Of a stretch of 64,000 nt of DNA, positions 18,296-26,473 are shown piece after piece (position 1 is the stretch's first letter; every line of letters starts with the position of its first letter). The stretch comes from an uncultured bacterium (GTDB taxonomy: Bacteria > Krumholzibacteriota > Krumholzibacteriia > LZORAL124-64-63), in assembly GCA_937910695.1 (NCBI GenBank), contig CALEMW010000148.1, positions 1 to 64,000 of the forward strand, read 5' to 3'. The translations under genes were made by a program, and so were the position numbers. Below the pieces are notes generated by a model. That model was given only the letters and a program-made list of their open reading frames with translations. It had not been told where the DNA came from and made no database searches.

Positions 18296-19659
18296 CGGTT
18301 CCTCCCCCGCTGTTTCGAGAGGTAGAGCATTTGGTCGGCGACGCGGTACAGGGTCTGATGATCTTCACCGCCCTCGGGGAAGGAGACGCCGCCGAAGGAA
18401 ATCGTCGTGCGGATCGGCTCGGGATGGTTCGGGTCGGTGAGCCTGAGGTTGGCGATCCGAACCTGGATTCGGGTCACGACGTCGCGGGCCGCTTCCATGG
18501 TCGTGTCGGGCAGCACAAGGGCGAACTCTTCGCCGCCGACCCGGCAGACGATGTCGATGCGTCGCAGCCCCTGCAGCAACTCGCGAGCCACGGTCTTGAG
18601 GACCCGGTCCCCCATCTGATGACCGTAGGAATCGTTGACGTGCTTGAAGTGATCAATGTCCCCGAGCAGCAGCACCAAACTCGAATCCTGCCGCTTGCAG
18701 CGCTCCAGCTCCAGGGAGAACTGGGTGTCGAAGTAACCTCGGTTGCGCACTCCGGTGAGCTGGTCCGTGTGAACGAGACGGTTCATCAGCAGTCGCTGAT
18801 GCCAGCTGTGGGTGACGAACCGCGAAAGCCTGAGACCCAGGGTTCTGAGTTGGTCGCCCGGCATGGCATGCCGGCTCAGGATGTAGAGCAGCCCGATTTC
18901 TTCCTGTTCCGATCCTGCAATGTGCTGCTCGTCGCTCGTGGGCGGGAAGACGGGCACCGCCACGGCGGCGGTGAACTTCGCCTCCGCATCTTCGGTGGTC
19001 AGAGCGGCGAGTTCCTGCAGGGGAGCCGGCAGCTCGGACATCTCCGTGATGGTCACGATCTCGCCGCGGACTCGTGTCGCGGCCCAGAATGGCCGGGCCA
19101 TATCGCTGACCGAAAACAATCTGTCAGCCCGTTCCGGGGGTAGGTTTGGGTGATGGAGCTCGACGAAGATCTCGAGATCGCTCAGATAGCCGGCGAGCAT
19201 GTCGAGAACGGGCCCGAGCCATGCTCCGGCGCCGGATCCGCCGCCGGGAGATACCTGCAGGGCCTGAGCGGTCTCCATGGCATGCAGAAGGCGTTCCTGA
19301 GCCTCGAAATCCATATCGGACATCGGGAGGGGGATCTCACCGCGGACCCCGGCAGGAGCTTCCCGAGATTTGGACTCGGCAGGTGACGTCTCTGCAGTCA
19401 TCGTTCCGGGATCGAACAGCGGCGTGAGATCGAGCAGCCCTGTATGACCGCGCAGGGCATGGTATGCCTTATCGGATCCATTGCCGCTCTTGGTCGTCAC
19501 CTTCACGAGATCCCCGCGCCGCATCAACGCCTGCACGGTGCTGCGTCCGCTGCGGAGCATCGTGCCCCTGTCACGCGAAGCCAGCGCGCGTTGGATCGAT
19601 GCTCGTTGCATCGGTCCGAGGCGGGCGTGAGCGAGGAACTGCTTGAGCAGAGATTCCAA
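18232..19659 (-). CDS. Diguanylate cyclase (GGDEF) with unusual N-terminal regulatory region
   Basis: Makes cyclic-di-GMP. The C-terminal ~165 residues are an intact GGDEF domain: HTDQLTGVRNRGYFD, LLLGDIDHFKHVND, then the active-site RVGGEEFALVLP. There is no clear EAL domain and no membrane segment, so it is probably cytosolic. The N-terminal ~80 residues are basic and helical with a strand-turn-strand end, somewhat like a winged-helix fold; a GAF-like middle precedes GGDEF. I chose the TTG at 19659 because AGGGAG lies six bases upstream; the open frame continues to 19746. The upstream region holds a promoter overlapping a long palindrome. Confidence 0.85.
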   Translation of the reverse strand: MESLLKQFLAHARLGPMQRASIQRALASRDRGTMLRSGRSTVQALMRRGDLVKVTTKSGNGSDKAYHALRGHTGLLDLTPLFDPGTMTAETSPAESKSREAPAGVRGEIPLPMSDMDFEAQERLLHAMETAQALQVSPGGGSGAGAWLGPVLDMLAGYLSDLEIFVELHHPNLPPERADRLFSVSDMARPFWAATRVRGEIVTITEMSELPAPLQELAALTTEDAEAKFTAAVAVPVFPPTSDEQHIAGSEQEEIGLLYILSRHAMPGDQLRTLGLRLSRFVTHSWHQRLLMNRLVHTDQLTGVRNRGYFDTQFSLELERCKRQDSSLVLLLGDIDHFKHVNDSYGHQMGDRVLKTVARELLQGLRRIDIVCRVGGEEFALVLPDTTMEAARDVVTRIQVRIANLRLTDPNHPEPIRTTISFGGVSFPEGGEDHQTLYRVADQMLYLSKQRGRNRCHFWRADGDPLLTLPHYESS

Positions 19660-19740
19660 AACGGGCTCCCTAAAGGTACGGAGGTTCCCAAGACCGTGCT
19701 GATCGCCTATATTATGGATCGCCGACCCGGACCATCCTAG

Positions 19741-19771
19741 CAACAATTATGACATATTGTTATTATTGTTG
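19741..19771. repeat. 31-bp imperfect palindrome, operator candidate
   Basis: Two 14-base arms flank a 3-base centre (TAT): left arm CAACAATTATGACA, right arm its complement with two mismatches. The element is very AT-rich against a GC-rich background and lies between two divergent genes. It covers the -10 and spacer of the predicted promoter of the diguanylate cyclase gene, as expected for a repressor operator. It also lies about 60 bases upstream of the transglycosylase start on the other strand. Confidence 0.55.
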
Positions 19772-19774
19772 CAA
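19746..19774 (-). promoter_or_regulatory. Sigma70-type promoter of the diguanylate cyclase gene
   Basis: On the minus strand TTGCAA (19774-19769) and CATAAT (19751-19746) are spaced by 17 bases. The predicted start near 19738 leaves a leader of about 80 bases before the TTG start codon of the GGDEF protein. Confidence 0.5.
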
Positions 19775-19832
19775 ACAGAACAGTCCTGTACGCGTCCGGG
19801 TTCCCGCCTTTCTGGCAAGGAGGCCAGTGTCG

Positions 19833-21554
19833 ATGCATTCCGCTTCGTCTCGCACATCAATGCTTATCGTCATGCTGCTCATCATGATGGGTTGCTCCAG
19901 AATCCATCGTACAGAGTCTCCAGACGGGGCGATGCTGCCCGTAGCGACCCTTCCGACGGCGGTGGTCGCTGCGGACACCGTGGTCGCCGACATCGAACCT
20001 CTACCGCTGGTGTCGATACCCCCGGAGAGCGTAGAAAGCACCTTGGCCTCCGTCCTTCACGACCGTCCGGACCTCGAAGAACTCGATCATCTCTATCGCC
20101 AGGCCCTCGAACTCCTCGCCCGGCGCCAGTTCGAGCCGGCGGAAGACGTGCTCTATCTGCTCCGCGATGAAGCAGTGGCCACCGTCCCCGCCGATCACGA
20201 CAGCATCGCCGCCGCCTACCTCTCCAGCCTGGAGCGTCGCGTGTCGCTGTTGGCCGGAGTCGTTGCCGAAGAGCGCGTGCTGGACATGGCAGTCGTCGCT
20301 GACGACTCCCTGCTCGGGGCCGCCTATGCCGGTGTCCGCGGTCTGGCCTTTCCCGACTCCCTGATCCCCGTATCGGGAGCCGCCCGACGGGCCATCGAAA
20401 CGGATCTTCTCGCGGTGGACAACGAAGCGGTCCAGCGGTGGATCGACTACTTCAGCGGCGACGGCAAGCGTCACTTCGAAATCTGGCTCTCCCGCAAGAG
20501 CGAAGTCGATTCCCTGGTCTACGCCGAACTCGATGCCGCGGGACTCCCCCGTGAACTCATCTACCTCGCCGCCATCGAGAGCGGGTTCAATCCCCGAGCT
20601 CGTTCCGGCGCCAACGCCGTCGGGCCCTGGCAGTTCATGGCCGGTACGGCCCGTCACTTCAAGCTGCGGTGCGACTGGTGGGTGGATGAACGCCAAGACA
20701 TGCTGCTGGCGACGCAGGCCGCCGCCAAGTACCTCAGCCAGCTCTACAATCACTTCGGAGATTGGGCCCTCGTGCTGGCCGCCTACAATGCCGGCGAAGG
20801 ACGCGTCGATCGGGCGATGACACGCAGCGCACACGACAATTTCTGGGAGCTGCACCTGCCGCCGCAGACTCGCAACCACATCCCGAAATTCATCGCCGTG
20901 GCCCGTTTGGGTGAGAACCCCGATGCCTATGGGCTCACAGTGGAGTCGCGTCCCGACATGGGCTTCGACATCGTGGACGTGACCGACGCCACCGACCTCG
21001 ACCTCATCGCCCGCTGCGCCGGCGTTCCCGCCGAGGAAGTGCATGCCTTGAACACCGGGCTCATCCGCGGGGCCACTCCCCCCGGCAAGACGGACTATCC
21101 GGTCAAAGTCCCGCGCGGCACCGGTCAGATATGCCTGCAGAAGTTGCTCAGAATCCCCCTGGAGGAGCGCCTGACCTGGCGGCGTCACACCGTTCAGAAT
21201 GGCGAAACTCTCGGCGCCATCGCGGGGCACTACGGCACCTCGGTGCAGGACGTGGCCCGGCTCAACAAGATCATCGACGTGAAGCTCATCCACCCCGGCG
21301 ACAAACTGCTCATCCCCATGCCCGGCTCGCTGGCCGAACGTGTGGCGGGCAGGGCCAAGGAAGCCGGTTACTACGTTCCGCCCACGGGACACGAACGCGT
21401 TGCCTACAACGTGAAAACGGGCGACACCCTCAGCGGTATCGCCCGAAAACTCGGTGTGACTTTGGCCCATCTGCGCCGGGTCAACAACATGCACGGATCG
21501 AGCTTCATCAAGCCCGGTCAGCGGCTCTTCGCCTACCGACCCCCGCGCTCCTAG
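19833..21554 (+). CDS. mltD: MltD-type lipoprotein lytic transglycosylase with two LysM domains
   Basis: Membrane-anchored murein-cleaving enzyme (573 aa from this start). A short signal sequence ends in the lipobox MMGCSR, so it is predicted to be a lipoprotein. A helical region follows, then the SLT core: catalytic Glu in IYLAAIESGFNPRA, GANAVGPWQFM, and LVLAAYNAGEGRVDRAM. The C-terminus has two LysM peptidoglycan-binding modules (HTVQNGETLGAIAGHYGTS and YNVKTGDTLSGIARKLGVT). The ATG at 19833 has AAGGAGG nine bases upstream and starts right at the signal peptide; the frame is open further upstream without support. Its stop overlaps that of the convergent PorV-like gene by four bases. Confidence 0.9.
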   Translation: MHSASSRTSMLIVMLLIMMGCSRIHRTESPDGAMLPVATLPTAVVAADTVVADIEPLPLVSIPPESVESTLASVLHDRPDLEELDHLYRQALELLARRQFEPAEDVLYLLRDEAVATVPADHDSIAAAYLSSLERRVSLLAGVVAEERVLDMAVVADDSLLGAAYAGVRGLAFPDSLIPVSGAARRAIETDLLAVDNEAVQRWIDYFSGDGKRHFEIWLSRKSEVDSLVYAELDAAGLPRELIYLAAIESGFNPRARSGANAVGPWQFMAGTARHFKLRCDWWVDERQDMLLATQAAAKYLSQLYNHFGDWALVLAAYNAGEGRVDRAMTRSAHDNFWELHLPPQTRNHIPKFIAVARLGENPDAYGLTVESRPDMGFDIVDVTDATDLDLIARCAGVPAEEVHALNTGLIRGATPPGKTDYPVKVPRGTGQICLQKLLRIPLEERLTWRRHTVQNGETLGAIAGHYGTSVQDVARLNKIIDVKLIHPGDKLLIPMPGSLAERVAGRAKEAGYYVPPTGHERVAYNVKTGDTLSGIARKLGVTLAHLRRVNNMHGSSFIKPGQRLFAYRPPRS

Positions 21555-22618
21555 AAGCCGACGGTCAGGCTGACGCGGTGCGTGGATTCCTGGATCCCCA
21601 GGGTGTCCCCCGCGTAGGCGTAGTCCACCACCAGCCGCGACAGCATGAAGCCGGCGCCGGCCGTGACATCTTCCGATCCCCAGCCGCTGTCGAAGCCACC
21701 GCGGACAAAGACCTTGCCGCCGACTCCCACTTCCATGCCCGAGTGCATGTTCGTGCTCATCGAACCGCTCGCGTACTGGTCGGCAAGGTTGCCGCGGTTC
21801 TCGAACCGTGTCTCGAAGCTGGTGGCGATCAGGACCGTAGCGTCCCACTGAGGCAGGTCGACACGGTAGGCCAGGCCTGGGATGACGGCCGGTGCGATGA
21901 TCTCATGTTTGCCTGTGTCCCAGGACAGATATGTGGTGGTGATGTCCTGGAGCTTCAACCCCACGTCAAGATTGCGCCAGATGCCCTGCCGCAACAGACC
22001 GATGTCCATGCCGATGCCGAAGCTCGAATAGATGCCCACGTTCTGCGAGATCAGCTTCAAGGATCCGCCCAGCCGCCATGAACCCATCAGTTCAGCATAG
22101 GACACGAACAATCCGTACTCGGAATCACTGACCCATTCGATGTCATCACGGTACTCGAAGAGTCCGAGCAGTTCGTCATCGTCGACCTCGCCGTCACCGT
22201 TGACGTCGAGGGCGTCCTCGAGGTGGCTCGTCAACGGGATATCGTCCACGCCGAGACGGATCAGAGAAATGCCGAATCCCGACTCCTCGCCGCCGAAAAG
22301 GGACCAGCCCACAGGCTGTACATACGAAACATAATCGCGGTCGACCAATCCGCCGAAGCGCTCTGCGTGCATCAACAGCAACGAGCGCTCGGTCGTCAGA
22401 CTCAGACCGGCAGGGTTCCAGTACGCGGCGGAAGGGTCGTCGGACACCGCCGTAAAGGCGCCGCCCAGAGCGAGGGCACGAGCGCCGCCGCCGTCATCCA
22501 TGAAGGCGCCCGCATACTTGTCGGCGGCCGCGGTCCCGCATAAGGCGATGATCAGCAGCAAGGCCGCCATCGCCTTCGTCATGTACCTACCAGGATGATC
22601 CGTCCGGAATCTCCGCAT
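21551..22618 (-). CDS. PorV/PorQ-like outer-membrane beta-barrel protein
   Basis: Exported protein of 355 aa: basic n-region, hydrophobic core MAALLLIIALCGTAAA, then a mature start DKYAGAFMDDGGGARALALGGAF. The phrase GGAF.AVSDDPSAAYWNPAGL is the hallmark of the PorV/PorQ (UPF0164) barrel family, and the C-terminus ends in the alternating aromatic pattern RVSLTVGF typical of the last outer-membrane strand. An acidic DVNGDGEVDDDELLG stretch in the middle looks like a calcium-binding dockerin/EF-hand-type loop. PorV takes part in type IX secretion in Bacteroidetes; many members in other phyla have no assigned role. The ATG at 22618 has AGAGGA upstream; a second ATG at 22582 is possible. Confidence 0.75.
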   Translation of the reverse strand: MRRFRTDHPGRYMTKAMAALLLIIALCGTAAADKYAGAFMDDGGGARALALGGAFTAVSDDPSAAYWNPAGLSLTTERSLLLMHAERFGGLVDRDYVSYVQPVGWSLFGGEESGFGISLIRLGVDDIPLTSHLEDALDVNGDGEVDDDELLGLFEYRDDIEWVSDSEYGLFVSYAELMGSWRLGGSLKLISQNVGIYSSFGIGMDIGLLRQGIWRNLDVGLKLQDITTTYLSWDTGKHEIIAPAVIPGLAYRVDLPQWDATVLIATSFETRFENRGNLADQYASGSMSTNMHSGMEVGVGGKVFVRGGFDSGWGSEDVTAGAGFMLSRLVVDYAYAGDTLGIQESTHRVSLTVGF

Positions 22619-22716
22619 ATCGTCCTCTCATTCCCAGGGGAGGGAAGAATGGGGGTGGCGGCACAGGCCGCTTGATCCTCCATCATGATAGACCGTTCCG
22701 GGACCGGAAGCCAGCC

Positions 22717-24225
22717 TCAGACCAGTCCATACCTGCGAATCTTACGGTACAGGGTCCGTTCCGAAATGCCCAGACGTTCCGCAGCTTGACGCCTGCGGCC
22801 ACCGGTCGCCCTCAAGGCAGCCTCGATCAGGGCCCGTTCAGCGCTTTGAAGGTCCCCGCCCTCGTGGATGGGTTCGGTGGAATAGCCGCTATCGCCTGCA
22901 TAGGTATCAACGACCGAGCCGGACAACGTATCGCGCCAACCCTCGGCCCGCGGTTCTCCCAGAAGACGAGCCTTGATCTCTTTAACATCGTTGCGGAGCT
23001 CCCACAATGTCCTGGTGAGGATCTCCATGTCGAGACCGTCGCGCAGCACCGTCCCCATCGGAACCGGAACATTGGGAGAGCTGCCCGTGTGGGCGACCGC
23101 TTCAATGATGTCGAGAGGCAGGTCGTCCACTTCGATCATACCGCTCTGCTTCAAGACAACCAGCGAACTGATAACGTTGCGGAGTTCTCGAATGTTCCCC
23201 GGCCAGCGGTACTGTTCGAGCACACGGAGCGCCGGTTTGGAAAGTCCCCGTAGTTTCAGGCCGTGCCGTTTGTTCTCCTGGTCGAGGAACGTCTGGGACA
23301 GAACCAGCACATCCTCGATGCGGTCCCGCAGCGGCGGTGTGGGGATCACGACCACGCGCAGGCGGTAGTAGAGATCCTGGCGGAAGCGTCCGGAGTCAAC
23401 GTCGGCGGCCAGATCGCGATGCGTGGCGGCCACGAGTCTGATATCGCTGTGCAGAGTCTCGGAGCCCCCGACGGGTGTGAACTCGCCCGTTTCCAGCGCC
23501 CTGAGAAAGCGGGTCTGCATGCCGAGGGGCATTTCGGCGACCTCATCGAGAAAAAGGGTGCCGCCGTCCGCACGCTGGAACACGCCTTCATGGCGTTGCA
23601 CCGCCCCGGTGAATGCGCCCTTGGCATGGCCGAACAGTTCACTCTCGAGCACCCCCTCGCTCAGGGCGCCGCAGTTCACGCTGAGGAACGGACGGTCAGC
23701 ACGAGAGGAGTGCTCATGGATCGCCTGGGCGACGAGCTCCTTCCCCGTGCCGCTTTCACCCAGGATCAAGACGTTGACGTCGAGAGGGGCCGCCTGGGCG
23801 ATCAGGGCGATCATCTGCTGCACGGCCGACGAGCGGCCGGCGATGCCGCTGCGGGTGCGCACGCTGCGCAGACGAAGGAGGCGTTCCATGACGTTGCGCA
23901 GCTCTTCAGGGGACGCCGTCAGGTCCAGGCGGCGGATGCGCCCGCGCCGCGGAATCTCGTTGCGGTCCGAAAGCACAGCCGGATCGCCGAGAACGATGAG
24001 GTCGGCGTCGCCCTTCATGGCTTGGAACGTGTCGATGATATGACCGGTGTTCTGATAGCCGCTGGTATCGAACAGGAACAAAGCCCCGAGGCCGTCGGCA
24101 AATGCGGCCAGAGCTTCCGATGGCGACTCGTGGATATAGAGATCCACGGCTGGCAGCTGCCAGTCGGCGAGAATTTTGTAGAGAGCGGGGTTACGGCCCA
24201 GAAGTACAACGAGATTCGAGTCCAC
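22717..24225 (-). CDS. Sigma54-dependent activator with degenerate receiver (FleQ/FlrA-like)
   Basis: Enhancer-binding protein of 502 aa that would open sigma54 promoters. Residues ~1-125 look like a receiver fold, but the acidic pair is replaced (VVLLGRNPA), so it is probably not a normal phosphorylated receiver, as in FleQ/FlrA. The AAA+ core has GESGTGKE (Walker A), the sigma54-contact loop GAFTGA, and GTLFLDEVAEMP (Walker B). The C-terminus is a Fis-type helix-turn-helix (RRRQAAERLGISERTLYRKI). It lies immediately beyond the terminator of the large flagellar operon, and several sigma54-like promoters occur in that operon, so a role as a flagellar master regulator is a reasonable inference, not proof. 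Confidence 0.85.
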   Translation of the reverse strand: MDSNLVVLLGRNPALYKILADWQLPAVDLYIHESPSEALAAFADGLGALFLFDTSGYQNTGHIIDTFQAMKGDADLIVLGDPAVLSDRNEIPRRGRIRRLDLTASPEELRNVMERLLRLRSVRTRSGIAGRSSAVQQMIALIAQAAPLDVNVLILGESGTGKELVAQAIHEHSSRADRPFLSVNCGALSEGVLESELFGHAKGAFTGAVQRHEGVFQRADGGTLFLDEVAEMPLGMQTRFLRALETGEFTPVGGSETLHSDIRLVAATHRDLAADVDSGRFRQDLYYRLRVVVIPTPPLRDRIEDVLVLSQTFLDQENKRHGLKLRGLSKPALRVLEQYRWPGNIRELRNVISSLVVLKQSGMIEVDDLPLDIIEAVAHTGSSPNVPVPMGTVLRDGLDMEILTRTLWELRNDVKEIKARLLGEPRAEGWRDTLSGSVVDTYAGDSGYSTEPIHEGGDLQSAERALIEAALRATGGRRRQAAERLGISERTLYRKIRRYGLV

Positions 24226-24273
24226 GGCCCCTCCTGCACATTTGTCATGTCAACTCGTCCCCATCATAACAAA

Positions 24274-24301
24274 GAGGCCCGGGTTTTCAAGCCCGGGCCT
24301 C
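24274..24301 (-). terminator. Intrinsic terminator of the fli operon
   Basis: Perfect 10-base arms (gaggcccggg / cccgggcctc) with an 8-base loop, followed on the minus strand by TTTG. It lies just after the stop of the last small gene of the flagellar operon and before the sigma54 activator gene, so it closes the operon. Confidence 0.75.
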
Positions 24302-24311
24302 CAAATGGATG

Positions 24312-24785
24312 TCAGTGGGTTGCGAGCAGGGAGTCTTCGGCGTGGGATTCGGACATGGGCGCTTCCTGACGAGCGACCTCTTCGAGTGTATCGGCGGCCC
24401 GCCGCAGACGAGTGAGGTAGACTGTCAGCTGGCGTTCGCTCAATACGGTACGGTTCCCGGCGCTGGGCGAGATGTTCGTCACGTCGGTCTGGCTCGATTC
24501 CGGCTCCGTAGGCCTCCGCGCCGCTTCCGCTTTGTAGGCATCGATGCCCTGGGGAACAGGTTTCGACTTTTGGGGCGATTCGGAAACCGGAGAGATCGTC
24601 GGCGCGGGGCCGCGGGCTTTACGCCGAAACCCGAGGGCAACCTTCAGCACGGTGATCGCCGGAATGCCTCGCCGCATCTGGGCCCAGAACGCCACCACCA
24701 CGGCGGTCCCTCCCAGTGCCAGCAATACGGCCGTCAGCCAGGCCAAAGCTCCGTTTCCGTCCTGCAACATGCCGATGATATCCAT
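24312..24785 (-). CDS. Uncharacterised single-TM protein at end of fli operon
   Basis: Protein of 157 aa, not recognised. One transmembrane helix lies near the N-terminus (ALAWLTAVLLALGGTAVVVAFW), followed by a basic patch (RRKARG), a low-complexity Pro/Ser-rich linker, and a helical C-terminal part (LSERQLTVYLTRLRRAADTLEEV). The topology suggests a short outside N-terminus and a cytoplasmic tail. The ATG at 24785 follows GGAGG directly. It is the last gene before the operon terminator, downstream of fliA, so a flagellar accessory role is likely but unproven. Confidence 0.6.
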   Translation of the reverse strand: MDIIGMLQDGNGALAWLTAVLLALGGTAVVVAFWAQMRRGIPAITVLKVALGFRRKARGPAPTISPVSESPQKSKPVPQGIDAYKAEAARRPTEPESSQTDVTNISPSAGNRTVLSERQLTVYLTRLRRAADTLEEVARQEAPMSESHAEDSLLATH

Positions 24786-24805
24786 GATTCCTCCAGCCGC
24801 TTCGT

Positions 24806-25129
24806 TCACGCCTTGATGTCGAGCCGCAGTCCGATTTCTTCGCCGGATTCACTGCGTTGGTCCAGGTCGTTCCTCAACGCGGATTCGGCGTCCTCCGCTT
24901 CATGATGACTTGGGTGCCGTCGTCCGTCGTCCTTGTTCTTCTCCGGATCCACCTTGCTCTTCTGCGCTTCCTCGGTCTCGCGCACCTTCTCGACGCGGCT
25001 CTCCTTCTCCCCGGGCTTCTTGGCGTGCTCGGGGCCGGTGTTGTGCACCTGCTGGGCTTTGAGCTGCGTCCTGGCCACGCTTCCCATCTGCGCGATGGTC
25101 GTCTTGACCGCGAATCCGTCGCCGTTCAT
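24806..25129 (-). CDS. Small highly charged protein next to fliA
   Basis: Protein of 107 aa, extremely rich in Lys, Glu, Asp and Arg and apparently disordered through most of its length. It ends in RSESGEEIGLRLDIKA; short charged proteins with a G..LDIKA-like ending are, as far as I recall, found near fliA in other flagellar loci, but I cannot name a function. It lies 10 bases after fliA, so it is translated from the same message. Confidence 0.55.
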   Translation of the reverse strand: MNGDGFAVKTTIAQMGSVARTQLKAQQVHNTGPEHAKKPGEKESRVEKVRETEEAQKSKVDPEKNKDDGRRHPSHHEAEDAESALRNDLDQRSESGEEIGLRLDIKA

Positions 25130-25139
25130 GCCTCGCCTC

Positions 25140-26099
25140 CTATCCCAACCAGCGGACCGCCTCGAGCCAGGGTACCCTGAGATCGACGAGCACCTCGGCC
25201 AGAGGGATCAGCGACACGACGGCGAAACCCGCCATGAGATTGAGAGACTTGATGTCCAGTTCGTCCCGATTCGAAGCCTGCTTCTTGCGGGAGTCGCTCA
25301 GATCCTTCGAGAGGCGGCCGATGGTCTTCTTGCCGGCCGGCTGAAGCAATTTGCTCTTGAGCCGCATGACAGCCTTGGTGTGGATCTGGCAGACGCGGGA
25401 TTCGGTCACGTCGAGGATGGCGCCGATCTCCTTGAGGGTCAGATCCTCATAGTAATAAAGGATCAGCACCAACTGCTCCTTCTCAGGCAGTTCCTCGAGT
25501 CCGCTCGCGATCAGCTGGATCATCTCCTGTGAGGAGACCTTTTCCTCGATGTCTTCGGCTTTCGGATCAGGCAGGTAATCGCCGAGGGACGAGGAGTCGT
25601 CACCGTCTCCGGAGCTGTCCGCGTCGAGGGAGATGATCGTGGCCACGGACACCTCATCGATCATCGTGCTGAGCTCGTTGCGGCTCAGTCCGAGCTCGGC
25701 GGCGAGTTCCTCGTCGGTGGCCGGACGACCGAAGCGGGCCTCGAGGTTCGTGTACGCCTCTTCGAGCTGGCGCGCCTTGCGGCGCAAAGAACGCGGGAAC
25801 CAATCCTGCGATCGCAGCTCGTCGAGAATCGCACCCCTGATGCGCGGGATGGCGTAGGTTTCGAACTTGATGCCGCGGTCGGCGTCGAAGTTGTCGATGG
25901 CCTGGATCAACCCCAACAGACCGGCCGACACCAGGTCGCTTTGGTCCACGTAATGCGGAAGCCCGATGGCCATGCGGCCAGCCACGTATTTGACCACGCG
26001 CGCATAGATCTCCACCAGCTTCTGGCGGGCGTCCCAATCGGCGTCGGCAGCGACGCGATCCCATAGTTCTCGGTGTGCGAGTGTATCCGTCTTCAGCAT
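25140..26099 (-). CDS. fliA: Flagellar sigma factor FliA (sigma28) with hydrophobic C-terminal extension
   Basis: Sigma factor that directs RNA polymerase to late flagellar promoters. All regions are present: region 2 (GLPHYVDQSDLVSAGLLGL, FDADRGIKFETYA, RIRGAILDELRSQDWFPRS), region 3 (RPATDEELAAELGLS) and region 4 (LKEIGAILDVTESRVCQIH, near residues 222-240). FliA normally ends soon after; here about 65 residues follow, basic at first and ending in a hydrophobic stretch (LNLMAGFAVVSLIPLAEVLV, residues 287-306). The ATG at 26099 has AGGAAAGG upstream and is ~25 bases downstream of the predicted start of a sigma54 promoter; the earlier ATG at 26150 lies inside that promoter. Targets visible here: promoters of flgM and fliC. 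Confidence 0.93.
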   Translation of the reverse strand: MLKTDTLAHRELWDRVAADADWDARQKLVEIYARVVKYVAGRMAIGLPHYVDQSDLVSAGLLGLIQAIDNFDADRGIKFETYAIPRIRGAILDELRSQDWFPRSLRRKARQLEEAYTNLEARFGRPATDEELAAELGLSRNELSTMIDEVSVATIISLDADSSGDGDDSSSLGDYLPDPKAEDIEEKVSSQEMIQLIASGLEELPEKEQLVLILYYYEDLTLKEIGAILDVTESRVCQIHTKAVMRLKSKLLQPAGKKTIGRLSKDLSDSRKKQASNRDELDIKSLNLMAGFAVVSLIPLAEVLVDLRVPWLEAVRWLG

Positions 26100-26133
26100 T
26101 GGTCGCCTTTCCTGTTGGATGTTCGTCTGGTTC

Positions 26134-26149
26134 TGCATGTTTCGTGCCA
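26134..26149 (-). promoter_or_regulatory. Sigma54 (-24/-12) promoter of fliA
   Basis: Minus strand reads TGGCACGAAACATGCA. Against the consensus TGGCACG-N4-TTGC with following A/T, the whole -24 half matches, the -12 half has one change (ATGC) and keeps the essential GC at the right spacing. Transcription would start about 12 bases after the GC, giving a leader of roughly 25 bases before the fliA ATG at 26099. Confidence 0.65.
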
Positions 26150-26164
26150 TGGTCGGCTGCTGAA

Positions 26165-26470
26165 TCAGACGGACGACTCCGCTTCTTCATCTTCCTTGTG
26201 CATCTTTGCGTACTGCAGCTCGTCAGCGGCTTTCTGTTGGGCTTTCTTCAAAGCCAGATCACGGCTCCTTTTCAGGCTCGCCTCGCGGATCCATTCCTCT
26301 TCGATGCCAGCCTTGAACACGAACGCCAGCAGGGAACCCACGATGAAGAAGGCGAAATAGGCGATCGCCGCCCGCTTGAAAGTCACGAGCACACCGTAAT
26401 CCCGCCACAGAGCCATGCCGGCCGCCACAAGGGCTGCGGTCATGGCGATTGTATTGACGAGACGTTGCAT
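26165..26470 (-). CDS. Uncharacterised two-TM protein between flhF and fliA
   Basis: Protein of 101 aa, not recognised. Two hydrophobic segments (residues ~6-22 and ~33-52, the second YFAFFIVGSLLAFVF) are followed by a long charged helix rich in Lys, Ala and Glu that should lie in the cytoplasm. It starts three bases after the flhF stop. In many flagellar loci this position between flhF and fliA is held by flhG, which is absent here; the protein shows no nucleotide-binding motif and is not an FlhG homologue. Confidence 0.6.
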   Translation of the reverse strand: MQRLVNTIAMTAALVAAGMALWRDYGVLVTFKRAAIAYFAFFIVGSLLAFVFKAGIEEEWIREASLKRSRDLALKKAQQKAADELQYAKMHKEDEEAESSV

Positions 26471-26473
26471 GGA

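Noticed and set aside
20001-21848. 615-codon minus-strand frame opposite the MltD-type gene
   Set aside because: Covers the conserved SLT and LysM domains on the other strand; no domain of its own.
22696-22709. 14-base palindrome TTCCGG-GA-CCGGAA after the sigma54 activator gene
   Set aside because: No T-run and short arms; could be chance in GC-rich DNA.
26150-26150. Upstream ATG (MARNMQNQ...) as the fliA start
   Set aside because: No ribosome site, and it lies at the -24 element of the predicted sigma54 promoter; the ATG at 26099 has a good ribosome site.
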